Shown here piece after piece: positions 12,220-25,640 of a DNA stretch of 64,000 nucleotides. This DNA is from Chondrus crispus (taxonomy: Eukaryota; Rhodophyta; Florideophyceae; Gigartinales; Gigartinaceae). The stretch lies in assembly GCF_000350225.1 (NCBI RefSeq), contig NW_005178981.1, positions 62,001 through 126,000 on the forward strand, in the 5' to 3' direction. The position numbers and the translations under genes are program-made. The first letter of the stretch is position 1; every line of letters starts with the position of its first letter. The notes beneath the pieces were generated by a model, which worked only from the letters and a program-made list of their open reading frames with translations, ran no database searches and was not told where the DNA came from.

Positions 12220-14112
12220 TATGAACAGGGCCACGGAAATCCAGGTGGCGGATATCCTAGAGACGATGCCGCGGTTGAAAGAGAGGTGGGTGACTCGAAC
12301 TTACCAGAGGTACGCCAAGGTTGCGTTGGCCATGCCGAGGGATGAGCGCAAGTACGAGTTGTTCGGAAAAGCCACGGACGCTTGCCCGAAGCTTGGAATT
12401 ATCCATATGGATGGGACTGAGCTGCTTCACATGTACACGGAATGCTTTGAGATTGCTCTGGAGTGTGTCCGTGAGAGGGTGACGAGTGGTAGGGCGGGGA
12501 AATTTGAGGATATCCGCTGGGCGTTTTACCATGCAATTCGGAGTATGTTTTCGGAGGTGAGGCAGGAAGTGAACCGGTTGAAGATGGACCTGCAGGAGGT
12601 ATTGAACGTCCGAATTAAGCTCAGCAACACGGATATTAGCTTGCGGAAATTCATCATCAACAGGACGGCCGCGGAGAAGTATGAGAAGGACGCGGCGAAT
12701 TCGGCTGCCAAGAAGAAACTGAAGAATCGCATGAAGCATCTCTCCCGCGCTCTGAAAATTGCAATCGGTGAGGTGAAGGAGATAGGAGGGCAGGGGGAAG
12801 ATGGGAACGGGGAGGAAATGGAAGCGGATGAAGTGGTGCATGTGTCGACGAGGCGGGCGAATACAGACCCAGCAACTCAGGCGGACGTGGGTAGGGGGGA
12901 AGCCGGTGTGGCAGGTAAGGAGGGGCGCCATGCGACCGCATGCAGAATAGGTGGGAAGGAGTGCCCTGAGCGTGTCAAAGAACCCAGCCCGCCGCCGGGA
13001 CGACGGCTGCGACCGCGAGCGCCTCGCGGCGATAATCAGGACGCCGTTGACAGTCATATGAAAGCGGCGACTGGTCCGAGCGCACAGGGCGCAGGGAGCT
13101 TGGAGAAGGCTCGAAGGGCCATTTCGGCTCAAACGTTGGTGCGACAGAATGAGCTGGGGCAGTCATGTGGCCGAGAGGGGCGGGAGAGAAGGAAGGCGAG
13201 CGTGGCGGAGGAGCGAAAGAGGGTCATAGACGCATTCAACAGTCTTGATGCGTCTGGCCGGAAGGAAGTTGTCGAGGAGCTCGGATTGGATTCATCGCTT
13301 GGGGAAAGCGATGAAGAGAAGGGCGAGGGGGTGCAAGACTTTGTGCCGGCGGAGGACGGCGCCTTTGATGACGCAGTGCCCGATCAGATTCCGATCGGGC
13401 ATGATGTGATGGAAATCGAGGAGCGAGCCGTGAACCCCATGGCATGTCCGAAGCTGGTGGAGGGATTCCCGAGTCAGTGGCCCGACGGTGACGTGGATGT
13501 GCTGGTGCATCAATATCTCATGATGATGCACTTGCCGCGTGAGCACCGAGCGCATGTGATAGTGGGGGGTCCAAGTTTGACGGGAAGGAGTTGGTGCGGA
13601 CGAACCATCATCTAGTGTATTGGCGAGCGGCATTAAACTACTTGATGAGCCGTCCGTGGAAGGTCGAAGGAGGCGCCAGTGGCGATGATGAGCGAGGAGT
13701 GTGGAGTATGGCGGTGAAAGAAGATTACTACTCGGGTCTTTACTTCACGGAGTACCGCACGTTGCTGTCGGAGAGAGGCTTTTGCATTCTGCAAGGCTTC
13801 ATGAACGACCAGACGTTGCCAGGAGATGTGGACGGGAGGAAGATCGGGCTGATTGATGGGAGGGGAACGGTGTTCGAGGACCTTCGAGGTGCTGTGGAGA
13901 GGACGTTTTCGGGAAATGATGGGAGTGTGGACTCACGGTTGTGGACACCTATTGTGAACACGACCAGGGAGGACGATGAGGTGGACCACAGGGCGAAGGT
14001 TGGCCGGTACACGAGTACGAGAGCCAGTGTGATGGAAGTGGTGGAGCAGAGTGCGGACAAGGTCTGGATGTTCGAGAATCGCGCGATGCTGGACATGAGA
14101 AGTGGGCAGGCT
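12220..14112 (+). pseudogene. Array gene copy 1, 5'-truncated
   Basis: The copy starts in the middle of the gene, at a Met that is internal in the other copies, and therefore lacks the protease and ParB-like parts. It keeps the helical region (WVTRTYQRYAKVALAM and onwards), the charged linker and the start of the region before the dioxygenase. The frame is broken at the G-run 13564-13569 (six G; seven in the terminal copy) and stops at 13615. The rest of the gene continues in the next frame to 14112, where a deletion joins it to 3'-flank sequence. Confidence 0.9.
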
Positions 14113-15498
14113 AACTCTTCACACAATGCGTATTGCAGCAGCATATTATGCCTCTGGACAAGTTTGGAGGGATTTGGAGACTTTCGGATTTTATGACGGA
14201 CGTCATGGCCAGAAACTCTCCGATCACACGCTTCTGATAGCAGAAATGGTTAGTCGCCAAAAATGTCGCCACGTGTGACAGGTGGGGGCGCGGCCTAGGA
14301 AGAACGTGGCCACATGGGCGGCACGTGGCCACTGCCGAAGACCCCTCCCCAAACGACAGATGTTGCTACAGGTGTCCACGTGTGAGTTCACGAAAGTAGG
14401 AAGCATAAAAATACAAACGTCGCCCAACTCTTCACACAATGCGTATTGCAGCAGCATATTATTCCTCTGGGCAGGTGTGGAGGGATTTGGAGACTTTCCG
14501 ATGAGACTTTCCGATTTTATACTCCGCAAAAATGTCGCCACGTGTCACAGGTGATTTCACATAAATAGGCACGCAGCATATAAGAAAAGGTATCGCCCGA
14601 GTCTTCCATGTGCTCATTTCGAGAATTTGACGTTGAAAAACACGAAAAAGTGGCTCATATTATTATTTTGAAAATTTGACGCCTAAAACCGACGTTCAGA
14701 TTCTCAAGTGGCTCATATTATTATTTTGAAAATTTGACGCCTTAAACCGACGTTCAGATTCTCATTTTGAGAATTAGACCGAGGAAGAAGTGGGTCTCTG
14801 CGAGAACGGGAACGATGAGGTTAGTAGTAGCCGCGCTCGTCGCACGCAGCGGCGAGGGAAAGGAGTCGCGAGAGTGAGGGGGGCAGGGACACTTCGGACG
14901 GAGAGTCTCGCGACCTTTCGCAGGCGCTGTCAGAGGGTAGCCAGTTACCCCCGAGGGTCGGTCGGGATACCGCCCTCAGACTTTTATCTCGCCGGATTTC
15001 TCGCCGGCGCGTCCGGCCGATAATTTCCCTTTTTCCCCAGATTTAGGGCTAAACAAATAAACTTCAATTTCTATATTCCCACAGGGTCAGATTCTCGAAA
15101 TGAGAATGCCCTTGTCCTATTACGTACACGCCCGAGGAAAAGTGCGTCAAATTCTCAAAAACTAGTGCCCAACTTCCTGGAACGGCCGTGGTGGAGCTCA
15201 TCTAACCGTTTGTATTGCCGAGACCCACCTGTATTCCAGCTTGCGCCCTTTCAGATACCAGATGTTTCTTGGATTGGGGCTCTGACATGGTTTCAGCATG
15301 AAGTTGATTTTTGAATCCGTGTACGACTTTAAGAGCTTTCCGAACTCCTCTGTTCTTTTGTTTCACCTTGGGCTTTAAATACCGAGTGGCCTCTACCAAT
15401 TTCCGTCTCTCCTTCTTTATATTCCTTCTATTGCATCATTGGCATCTTATTTCTTCAGCAAAGAATATCGGACAACGCAACTGTGCTCTATCTGCGGT
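14113..15498 (+). promoter_or_regulatory. Array spacer 1 with CACGTG boxes and short repeats
   Basis: The spacer begins with sequence that lies 3' of the terminal gene (homologous to about 45283 onward). It holds two imperfect copies of a roughly 310-bp module (14113 and 14425) and four CACGTG boxes at 14270, 14322, 14377 and 14539. From 14648 there are two copies of a 58-bp repeat (14648 and 14706), then a group of ATTCTC/GAGAAT motifs, including mirror-paired ones at about 14757-14775 and 15090-15106. TATA-like runs near 15371 and 15413 precede the ATG at 15499. No convincing gene; a promoter role for the next copy is inferred. Confidence 0.5.
14648..14763. repeat. 58-bp direct repeat, two copies
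   Basis: Two adjacent 58-base units starting AAGTGGCTCATATTATTATT at 14648 and 14706, differing by one or two bases. The pair is present in every complete spacer (19719, 24790, 29861, 34932 and 40003 onward). Each unit ends in GATTCTC, feeding the ATTCTC motif cluster. Confidence 0.9.
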
Positions 15499-18400
15499 AT
15501 GGCTTCCAACAAACCAGTAAAGCGTTTCTCTTTGTCTTCTCCCACAGCCGAGAAGGAGAACATGCACAAGAAAACCCGAAAGTTGCCAAAGTCCCAGAAA
15601 CAAGAAGACGTTGAAGAAAGCGAAGAAGGAAAACAGAGTACCGCAAGGGATTTTTTGGAAGAGGGCAACAAGAAAGCCCAAGAGAAGAAAATTCAGGGAA
15701 AGAAGACCAAGGAGAACACAGTAAAGAAGAATGTTTCAGAAGACAAGATGGAGATGATTTCTGTCGACCCTTCAATTAGGCCAAACGACAAGAAGAAGCT
15801 CGGTGTCACTCCTGTAGACGAATCGATGCCCCCCCAAAGAAACAATTCTAGTCAGAGTGCTGTCTTTTCGTTTAAGACTCTTAATGGACACAACCAGTTT
15901 CTCACAAAAACTGATTGCGAGGAGTCCTTGGGACAGCCCCGCCAGTTTATTTCGTCGGATGCACTTTTGTGGCTCATGACTTCTGTGGGTCAGGAAAATA
16001 CGATCCAAGCAAGCATTACTTATTTGACCACGTGCATAGGTCAAATATTTACATGCGCTCCGAAGGTGCACTACGCAAAACCCCGATGAGTCAGAGGTCG
16101 GGGGAAGCATGGTTTAAGGCAGATGTTGTTGTTTATATGCCAATCCACTTCGAAAACCGCTTCTCGCTGGTCGTTATCGAAGACCTTTCTCGTTTTTTGT
16201 CATGCATCCAGGGAGAACGCTGTGAATGCTCGCCTTTGAAAGTTGTCAACGGTTTTCATTACAACAGTCTTGCTCACTCCACACCACACAAAATATCTGT
16301 TGTGAAGGGAGCTGTGTCAGGGCTTATTCTGGATGGTCTCCAATCAATTGGGCATACTTGTTCCGAGTTGAGCATTAAATCACGCATTTACATGTCGCGA
16401 ATCACGAAGCAGAAAGACCAGCCATCCGATCACGTGACATGTGGACCGTTTATTGCCCTGTACTTCAAGCAACATCTGGAGAATACGCCATTGCAGTCTA
16501 ACAAGAAGGAGAGAAGAGAACTACTGATGGAAATGTTGACTGAACATCAGCGCGAAGTGGTGTTGCGCTGCAACTCCTTCGACAAAGAAAAGGGTTTTCA
16601 AACGCAACAGAACTGTCTTCCACGGCGCAGTCTTCCCGAGCGCAGTCTCACTGCTGCGCAGATCCACGAGATGGCGGACGAAATCGAAGGTGTGAGGGCC
16701 GTTGCGGGTGCGGGTGCGAGTGGGGTGGCCGAAACTGCAGACGGAGGGGGTGAGGTGGTTGAGGAGCATAGTCTGGGTCTGCCGGAAACGAAACTGGCAG
16801 AATTCATGCAGTACGGCGTTCAAGTGCAGTTCGGCAACAATCTGGAGCCACAAGCCAGATTGTGCGCCGGCGGGCTTCGTGAGGACCATGTTGAGAAATT
16901 GGCCATGAAGCTCCGTGAGGCGGGGTACTGCACTGCGCAAGGCCGTATTTCCGTATGCCTCGACGCGGACAACGTGGTGGATCGGGCGAAGGATGGGCAC
17001 CCGATGCGGGGGTACGAGGAAGGAGAGCAACTGGCCGGAAAGGTGATCCTGGTGGATGGGAGGCATGGTTACAACGCCTTCAAGAAACTGGGAAAGCTGG
17101 ACTCAGAGTGGTTGCCTGTGACTGTGTGGGCCACTAGGAATGGGGATCCCGTGTCCAAATGGCAGCAAATGTGGCTCGGGATCAAGGTAAATGAAAATTC
17201 AGAAACCGTCGTCTCCATCTCCTTCCAGGACGTCATCTACAGCGCAGTGACAAACTTGCGTGTCCTGGAGCATGAAAGGATGGAGTTCGATATGAACAGG
17301 GCGACGGAAACTCAGGTGGCGGATATCCTAGAGGCGATGTCGCGGTTGAAAGAGAGGTGGGTGACTCGAACTTACCAGAGGTACGCCAAGGTTGCGTTGG
17401 CCATGCCGAGGGATGAGCGCAAGTACGAGTTGTTCGGAAAAGCCACGGACGCTTGCCCGAAGCTTGGAATTATCCATATGGATGGGACTGAGCTGCTTCA
17501 CATGTACACGGAATGCTTTGAGATTGCTCTGGAGTGTGTCCGTGAGAGGGTGACGAGTGGTAGGGCGGGGAAATTTGAGGATATCCGCTGGGCGTTTTAC
17601 CATGCAATTCGGAGTATGTTTTCGGAGGTGAGGCAGGAAGTGAACCGGTTGAAGATGGACCTGCAGGAGGTATTGAACGTCCGAATTAAGCTCAGCAACA
17701 CGGATATTAGCTTGCGGAAATTCATCATCAACAGGACGGCCGCGGAGAAGTATGAGAAGGACGCGGCGAATTCGGCTGCCAAGAAGAAACTGAAGAATCG
17801 CATGAAGCATCTCTCCCGCGCTCTGAAAATTGCAATCGGTGAGGTGAAGGAGATAGGAGGGCAGGGGGAAGATGGGAACGGGGAGGAAATGGAAGCGGAT
17901 GAAGTGGTGCATGTGTCGACGAGGCGGGCGAATACAGACCCAGCAACTCAGGCGGACGTGGGTAGGGGGGAAGCCGGTGTGGCAGGTAAGGAGGGGCGCC
18001 ATGCGACCGCAGGCAGAATAGGTGGGAAGGAGTGCCCTGAGCGTGTCAAAGAACCCATCCCGCCGCCGGGACGACGGCTGCGACCGCGAGCGCCTCGCGG
18101 CGATAATCAGGACGCCGTTGACAGTCATATGAAAGCGGCGACTGGTCCGAGCGCACAGGGCGCAGGGAGCTTGGAGAAGGCTCGAAGGGCCATTTCGGCT
18201 CAAACGTTGGTGCGACAGAATGAGCTGGGGCAGTCATGTGGCCGAGAGGGGCGGGAGAGAAGGAAGGCGAGCGTGGCGGAGGAGCGAAAGAGGGTCATAG
18301 ACGCATTCAACAGTCTTGATGCGTCTGGCCGGAAGGAAGTTGTCGAGGAGCTCGGATTGGATTCATCGCTTGGAAAAAGCGATGAAGAGAAGGGCGAGGG

Positions 18401-19183
18401 GGTGCAAGACTTTGTGCCGGCGGAGGACGGCGCCTTTGATGACGCAGTGCCCGATCAGATTCCGATCGGGCATGATGTGATGGAAATCGAGGAGCGAGCC
18501 GTGAACCCCATGGCATGTCCGAAGCTGGTGGAGGGATTCCCGAGTCAGTGGCCCGACGGTGACGTGGATGTGCTGGTGCATCAATATCTCATGATGATGC
18601 ACTTGCCGCGTGAGCACCGAACGCATGTGATAGTGGGGGGTCCAAGTTTGACGGGAAGGAGTTGGTGCGGACGAACCATCATCTAGTGTATTGGCGAGCG
18701 GCATTAAACTACTTGATGAGCCCTCCGTGGAAGGTCGAAGGAGGCGCCAGTGGCGATGATGAGCGAGGAGTGTGGAGTATGGCGGTGAAAGAAGATTACT
18801 ACTCGGGTCTTTACTTCACGGAGTACCGCACGTTGCTGTCGGAGAGAGGCTTTTGCATTCTGCAAGGCTTCATGAACGACCAGACGTTGCCAGGAGATGT
18901 GGACGGGAGGAAGATCGGGCTGATTGATGGGAGGGGAACGGTGTTCGAGGACCTTCGAGGTGCTGTGGAGAGGACGTTTTCGGGAAATGATGGGAGTGTG
19001 GACTCACGGTTGTGGACACCTATTGTGAACACGACCAGGGAGGACGATGAGGTGGACCACAGGGCGAAGGTTGGCCGGTACACGAGTACGAGAGCCAGTG
19101 TGATGGAAGTGGTGGAGCAGAGTGCGGACAAGGTCTGGATGTTCGAGAATCGCGCGATGCTGGACATGAGAAGTGGGCAGGCT
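15499..19183 (+). pseudogene. Array gene copy 2: dead Ulp1 - ParB-like - linker
   Basis: Segment one (ATG 15499, stop 16089) is a Lys/Glu-rich N-terminus ending in FLTKTDCEESL..FISSDALLWLM, which resembles the entry helix of a Ulp1 protease. The reading then needs the -1 frame (open 15915-18686) for the rest: a C48-like core whose catalytic His is Arg (16158) and Asp is Asn (16263), with the Cys kept in TCGPF; a ParB/DGQHR-like module with DGRHG instead of DGRHR (17067); a helical region; a charged linker with a Pro/Arg-rich patch. A G-run shortened to six (18635-18640) shifts the frame and leads to the stop at 18686. The remaining homology runs to 19183, where the dioxygenase domain is deleted. 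Copy-specific changes are EHSLGL and SLGKSDEE. Confidence 0.9.
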
Positions 19184-20569
19184 AACTCTTCACACAATGC
19201 GTATTGCAGCAGCATATTATGCCTCTGGACAAGTTTGGAGGGATTTGGAGACTTTCGGATTTTATGACGGACGTCATGGCCAGAAACTCTCCGATCACAC
19301 GCTTCTGATAGCAGAAATGGTTAGTCGCCAAAAATGTCGCCACGTGTGACAGGTGGGGGCGCGGCCTAGGAAGAACGTGGCCACATGGGCGGCACGTGGC
19401 CACTGCCGAAGACCCCTCCCCAAACGACAGATGTTGCTACAGGTGTCCACGTGTGAGTTCACGAAAGTAGGAAGCATAAAAATACAAACGTCGCCCAACT
19501 CTTCACACAATGCGTATTGCAGCAGCATATTATTCCTCTGGGCAGGTGTGGAGGGATTTGGAGACTTTCCGATGAGACTTTCCGATTTTATACTCCGCAA
19601 AAATGTCGCCACGTGTCACAGGTGATTTCACATAAATAGGCACGCAGCATATAAGAAAAGGTATCGCCCGAGTCTTCCATGTGCTCATTTCGAGAATTTG
19701 ACGTTGAAAAACACGAAAAAGTGGCTCATATTATTATTTTGAAAATTTGACGCCTAAAACCGACGTTCAGATTCTCAAGTGGCTCATATTATTATTTTGA
19801 AAATTTGACGCCTTAAACCGACGTTCAGATTCTCATTTTGAGAATTAGACCGAGGAAGAAGTGGGTCTCTGCGAGAACGGGAACGATGAGGTTAGTAGTA
19901 GCCGCGCTCGTCGCACGCAGCGGCGAGGGAAAGGAGTCGCGAGAGTGAGGGGGGCAGGGACACTTCGGACGGAGAGTCTCGCGACCTTTCGCAGGCGCTG
20001 TCAGAGGGTAGCCAGTTACCCCCGAGGGTCGGTCGGGATACCGCCCTCAGACTTTTATCTCGCCGGATTTCTCGCCGGCGCGTCCGGCCGATAATTTCCC
20101 TTTTTCCCCAGATTTAGGGCTAAACAAATAAACTTCAATTTCTATATTCCCACAGGGTCAGATTCTCGAAATGAGAATGCCCTTGTCCTATTACGTACAC
20201 GCCCGAGGAAAAGTGCGTCAAATTCTCAAAAACTAGTGCCCAACTTCCTGGAACGGCCGTGGTGGAGCTCATCTAACCGTTTGTATTGCCGAGACCCACC
20301 TGTATTCCAGCTTGCGCCCTTTCAGATACCAGATGTTTCTTTGATTGGGGCTCTGACATGGTTTCAGCATGAAGTTGATTTTTGAATCTGTGTACGACTT
20401 TAAGAGCTTTCCGAACTCCTCTGTTCTTTTGTTTCACCTTGGGCTTTAAATACCGAGTGGCCTCTACCAATTTCCGTCTCTCCTTCTTTATATTCCTTCT
20501 ATTGCATCATTGGCATCTTATTTCTTCAGCAAAGAATATCGGACAACGCAACTGTGCTCTATCTGCGGT
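19184..20569 (+). promoter_or_regulatory. Array spacer 2
   Basis: Same content as spacer 1, shifted by 5,071 bp: the two 310-bp modules, four CACGTG boxes, the 58-bp pair and the ATTCTC/GAGAAT group upstream of the ATG at 20570. Confidence 0.5.
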
Positions 20570-23500
20570 ATGGCTTCCAACAAACCAGTAAAGCGTTTCT
20601 CTTTGTCTTCTCCCACAGCCGAGAAGGAGAACATGCACAAGAAAACCCGAAAGTTGCCAAAGTCCCAGAAACAAGAAGACGTTGAAGAAAGCGAAGAAGG
20701 AAAACAGAGTACCGCAAGGGATTTTTTGGAAGAGGGCAACAAGAAAGCCCAAGAGAAGAAAATTCAGGGAAAGAAGACCAAGGAGAACACAGTAAAGAAG
20801 AATGTTTCAGAAGACAAGATGGAGATGATTTCTGTCGACCCTTCAATTAGGCCAAACGACAAGAAGAAGCTCGGTGTCACTCCTGTAGACGAATCGATGC
20901 CCCCCCAAAGAAACAATTCTAGTCAGAGTGCCGTCTTTTCGTTTAAGACTCTTAATGGACACAACCAGTTTCTCACAAAAACTGATTGCGAGGAGTCCTT
21001 GGGACAGCCCCGCCAGTTTATTTCGTCGGATGCACTTTTGTGGCTCATGACTTCTGTGGGTCAGGAAAATACGATCCAAGCAAGCATTACTTATTTGACC
21101 ACGTGCATAGTTCAAATATTTACATGCGCTCCGAAGGTGCACTACGCAAAACCCCGATGAGTCAGAGGTCGGGGGAAGCATGGTTTAAGGCAGATGTTGT
21201 TGTTTATATGCCAATCCACTTCGAAAACCGCTTCTCGCTGGTCGTTATTGAAGACCTTTCTCGTTTTTTGTCATGCATCCAGGGAGAACGCTGTGAATGC
21301 TCGCCTTTGAAAGTTGTCAACGGTTTTCATTACAACAGTCTTGCTCACTCCACACCACACAAAATATCTGTTGTGAAGGGAGCTGTGTCAGGGCTTATTC
21401 TGGATGGTCTCCAATCAATTGGGCATACTTGTTCCGAGTTGAGCATTAAATCACGCATTTACATGTCGCGAATCACGAAGCAGAAAGACCAGCCATCCGA
21501 TCACGTGACATGTGGACCGTTTATTGCCCTGTACTTCAAGCAACATCTGGAGAATACGCCATTGCAGTCTAACAAGAAGGAGAGAAGAGAACTACTGATG
21601 GAAATGTTGACTGAACATCAGCGCGAAGTGGTGTTGCGCTGCAACTCCTTCGACAAAGAAAAGGGTTTTCAAACGCAACAGAACTGTCTTCCACGGCGCA
21701 GTCTTCCCGAGCGCAGTCTCACTGCTGCGCAGATCCACGAGATGGCGGACGAAATCGAAGGTGTGAGGGCCGTTGCGGGTGCGGGTGCGAGTGGGGTGGC
21801 CGAAACTGCAGACGGAGGGGGTGAGGTGGTTGAGGAGCATAGGCTGGGTCTGCCGGAAACGAAACTGGCAGAATTCATGCAGTACGGCGTTCAAGTGCAG
21901 TTCGGCAACAATCTGGAGCCACAAGCCAGATTGTGCGCCGGCGGGCTTCGTGAGGACCATGTTGAGAAATTGGCCATGAAGCTCCGTGAGGCGGGGTACT
22001 GCACTGCGCAAGGCCGTATTTCCGTATGCCTCGACGCAGACAACGTGGTGGATCGGGCGAAGGATGGGCACCCGATGCGGGGGTACGAGGAAGGAGAGCA
22101 ACTGGCCGGAAAGGTGATCCTGGTGGATGGGAGGCATGGTTACAACGCCTTCAAGAAACTGGGAAAGCTGGACTCAGAGTGGTTGCCTGTGACTGTGTGG
22201 GCCACTAGGAATGGGGATCCCGTGTCCAAATGGCAGCAAATGTGGCTCGGGATCAAGGTAAATGAAAATTCAGAAACCGTCGTCTCCATCTCCTTCCAGG
22301 ACGTCATCTACAGCGCAGTGACAAACTTGCGTGTCCTGGAGCATGAAAGGATGGAGTTCGATATGAACAGGGCGACGGAAACTCAGGTGGCGAATATCCT
22401 AGAGGCGATGTCGCGGTTGAAAGAGAGGTGGGTGACTCGAACTTACCAGAGGTACGCCAAGGTTGCGTTGGCCATGCCGAGGGATGAGCGCAAGTACGAG
22501 TTGTTCGGAAAAGCCACGGACGCTTGCCCGAAGCTTGGAATTATCCATATGGATGGGACTGAGCTGCTTCACATGTACACGGAATGCTTTGAGATTGCTC
22601 TGGAGTGTGTCCGTGAGAGGGTGACGAGTGGTAGGGCGGGGAAATTTGAGGATATCCGCTGGGCGTTTTACCATGCAATTCGGAGTATGTTTTCGGAGGT
22701 GAGGCAGGAAGTGAACCGGTTGAAGATGGACCTGCAGGAGGTATTGAACGTCCGAATTAAGCTCAGCAACACGGATATTAGCTTGCGGAAATTCATCATC
22801 AACAGGACGGCCGCGGAGAAGTATGAGAAGGACGCGGCGAATTCGGCTGCCAAGAAGAAACTGAAGAATCGCATGAAGCATCTCTCCCGCGCTCTGAAAA
22901 TTGCAATCGGTGAGGTGAAGGAGATAGGAGGGCAGGGGGAAGATGGGAACGGGGAGGAAATGGAAGCGGATGAAGTGGTGCATGTGTCGACGAGGCGGGC
23001 GAATACAGACCCAGCAACTCAGGCGGACGTGGGTAGGGGGGAAGCCGGTGTGGCAGGTAAGGAGGGGCGCCATGCGACCGCAGGCAGAATAGGTGGGAAG
23101 GAGTGCCCTGAGCGTGTCAAAGAACCCAGCCCGCCACCGGGACGACGGCTGCGACCGCGAGCGCCTCGCGGCGATAATCAGGACGCCGTTGACAGTCATA
23201 TGAAAGCGGCGACTGGTCCGAGCGCACAGGGCGCAGGGAGCTTGGAGAAGGCTCGAAGGGCCATTTCGGCTCAAACGTTGGTGCGACAGAATGAGCTGGG
23301 GCAGTCATGTGGCCGAGAGGGGCGGGAGAGAAGGAAGGCGAGCGTGGCGGAGGAGCGAAAGAGGGTCATAGACGCATTCAACAGTCTTGATGCGTCTGGC
23401 CGGAAGGAAGTTGTCGAGGAGCTCGGATTGGATTCATCGCTTGGGGAAAGCGATGAAGAGAAGGGCGAGGGGGTGCAAGACTTTGTGCCGGCGGAGGACG

Positions 23501-24254
23501 GCGCCTTTGATGACGCAGTGCCCGATCAGATTCCGATCGGGCATGATGTGATGGAAATCGAGGAGCGAGCCGTGAACCCCATGGCATGTCCGAAGCTGGT
23601 GGAGGGATTCCCGAGTCAGTGGCCCGACGGTGACGTGGATGTGCTGGTGCATCAATATCTCATGATGATGCACTTGCCGCGTGAGCACCGAGCGCATGTG
23701 ATAGTGGGGGGTCCAAGTTTGACGGGAAGGAGTTGGTGCGGACGAACCATCATCTAGTGTATTGGCGAGCGGCATTAAACTACTTGATGAGCCGTCCGTG
23801 GAAGGTCGAAGGAGGCGCCAGTGGCGATGATGAGCGAGAAGTGTGGAGTATGGCGGTGAAAGAAGATTACTACTCGGGTCTTTACTTCACGGAGTACCGC
23901 ACGTTGCTGTCGGAGAGAGGCTTTTGCATTCTGCAAGGCTTCATGAACGACCAGACGTTGCCAGGAGATGTGGACGGGAGGAAGATCGGGCTGATTGATG
24001 GGAGGGGAACGGTGTTCGAGGACCTTCGAGGTGCTGTGGAGAGGACGTTTTCGGGAAATGATGGGAGTGTGGACTCACGGTTGTGGACACCTATTGTGAA
24101 CACGACCAGGGAGGACGATGAGGTGGACCACAGGGCGAAGGTTGGCCGGTACACGAGTACGAGAGCCAGTGTGATGGAAGTGGTGGAGCAGAGTGCGGAC
24201 AAGGTCTGGATGTTCGAGAATCGCGCGATGCTGGACATGAGAAGTGGGCAGGCT
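20570..24254 (+). pseudogene. Array gene copy 3
   Basis: Same structure and same inactivating changes as copy 2: N-terminal frame 20570-21160, -1 frame open 20986-23757, His-to-Arg, Asp-to-Asn, ParB-motif Arg-to-Gly, six-G frameshift, 3' deletion. It belongs to haplotype B (T at 21111, A at 22393, G at 23794). Confidence 0.9.
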
Positions 24255-25640
24255 AACTCTTCACACAATGCGTATTGCAGCAGCATATTATGCCTCTGGA
24301 CAAGTTTGGAGGGATTTGGAGACTTTCGGATTTTATGACGGACGTCATGGCCAGAAACTCTCCGATCACACGCTTCTGATAGCAGAAATGGTTAGTCGCC
24401 AAAAATGTCGCCACGTGTGACAGGTGGGGGCGCGGCCTAGGAAGAACGTGGCCACATGGGCGGCACGTGGCCACTGCCGAAGACCCCTCCCCAAACGACA
24501 GATGTTGCTACAGGTGTCCACGTGTGAGTTCACGAAAGTAGGAAGCATAAAAATACAAACGTCGCCCAACTCTTCACACAATGCGTATTGCAGCAGCATA
24601 TTATTCCTCTGGGCAGGTGTGGAGGGATTTGGAGACTTTCCGATGAGACTTTCCGATTTTATACTCCGCAAAAATGTCGCCACGTGTCACAGGTGATTTC
24701 ACATAAATAGGCACGCAGCATATAAGAAAAGGTATCGCCCGAGTCTTCCATGTGCTCATTTCGAGAATTTGACGTTGAAAAACACGAAAAAGTGGCTCAT
24801 ATTATTATTTTGAAAATTTGACGCCTAAAACCGACGTTCAGATTCTCAAGTGGCTCATATTACTATTTTGAAAATTTGACGCCTTAAACCGACGTTCAGA
24901 TTCTCATTTTGAGAATTAGACCGAGGAAGAAGTGGGTCTCTGCGAGAACGGGAACGATGAGGTTAGTAGTAGCCGCGCTCGTCGCACGCAGCGGCGAGGG
25001 AAAGGAGTCGCGAGAGTGAGGGGGGCAGGGACACTTCGGACGGAGAGTCTCGCGACCTTTCGCAGGCGCTGTCAGAGGGTAGCCAGTTACCCCCGAGGGT
25101 CGGTCGGGATACCGCCCTCAGACTTTTATCTCGCCGGATTTCTCGCCGGCGCGTCCGGCCGATAATTTCCCTTTTTCCCCAGATTTAGGGCTAAACAAAT
25201 AAACTTCAATTTCTATATTCCCACAGGGTCAGATTCTCGAAATGAGAATGCCCTTGTCCTATTACGTACACGCCCGAGGAAAAGTGCGTCAAATTCTCAA
25301 AAACTAGTGCCCAACTTCCTGGAACGGCCGTGGTGGAGCTCATCTAACCGTTTGTATTGCCGAGACCCACCTGTATTCCAGCTTGCGCCCTTTCAGATAC
25401 CAGATGTTTCTTGGATTGGGGCTCTGACATGGTTTCAGCATGAAGTTGATTTTTGAATCTGTGTACGACTTTAAGAGCTTTCCGAACTCCTCTGTTCTTT
25501 TGTTTCACCTTGGGCTTTAAATACCGAGTGGCCTCTACCAATTTCCGTCTCTCCTTCTTTATATTCCTTCTATTGCATCATTGGCATCTTATTTCTTCAG
25601 CAAAGAATATCGGACAACGCAACTGTGCTCTATCTGCGGT
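24255..25640 (+). promoter_or_regulatory. Array spacer 3
   Basis: As spacer 1. It carries one shared variant in the second 58-bp unit (TTACTATT instead of TTATTATT), also found in spacer 4. Confidence 0.5.

Noticed and set aside
12257-13132. A 291-codon antisense frame, repeated in every array unit
   Set aside because: It lies opposite the open gene frame, has a His/Arg/Pro/Ser composition typical of an antisense shadow, and is only conserved because the DNA is nearly identical between units.
15915-16089. Programmed -1 ribosomal frameshifting at the frame overlap
   Set aside because: No canonical X-XXY-YYZ slippery heptamer was found in the overlap (the CAAAACCCC run near the stop does not fit). 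Kept only as an alternative in the findings.
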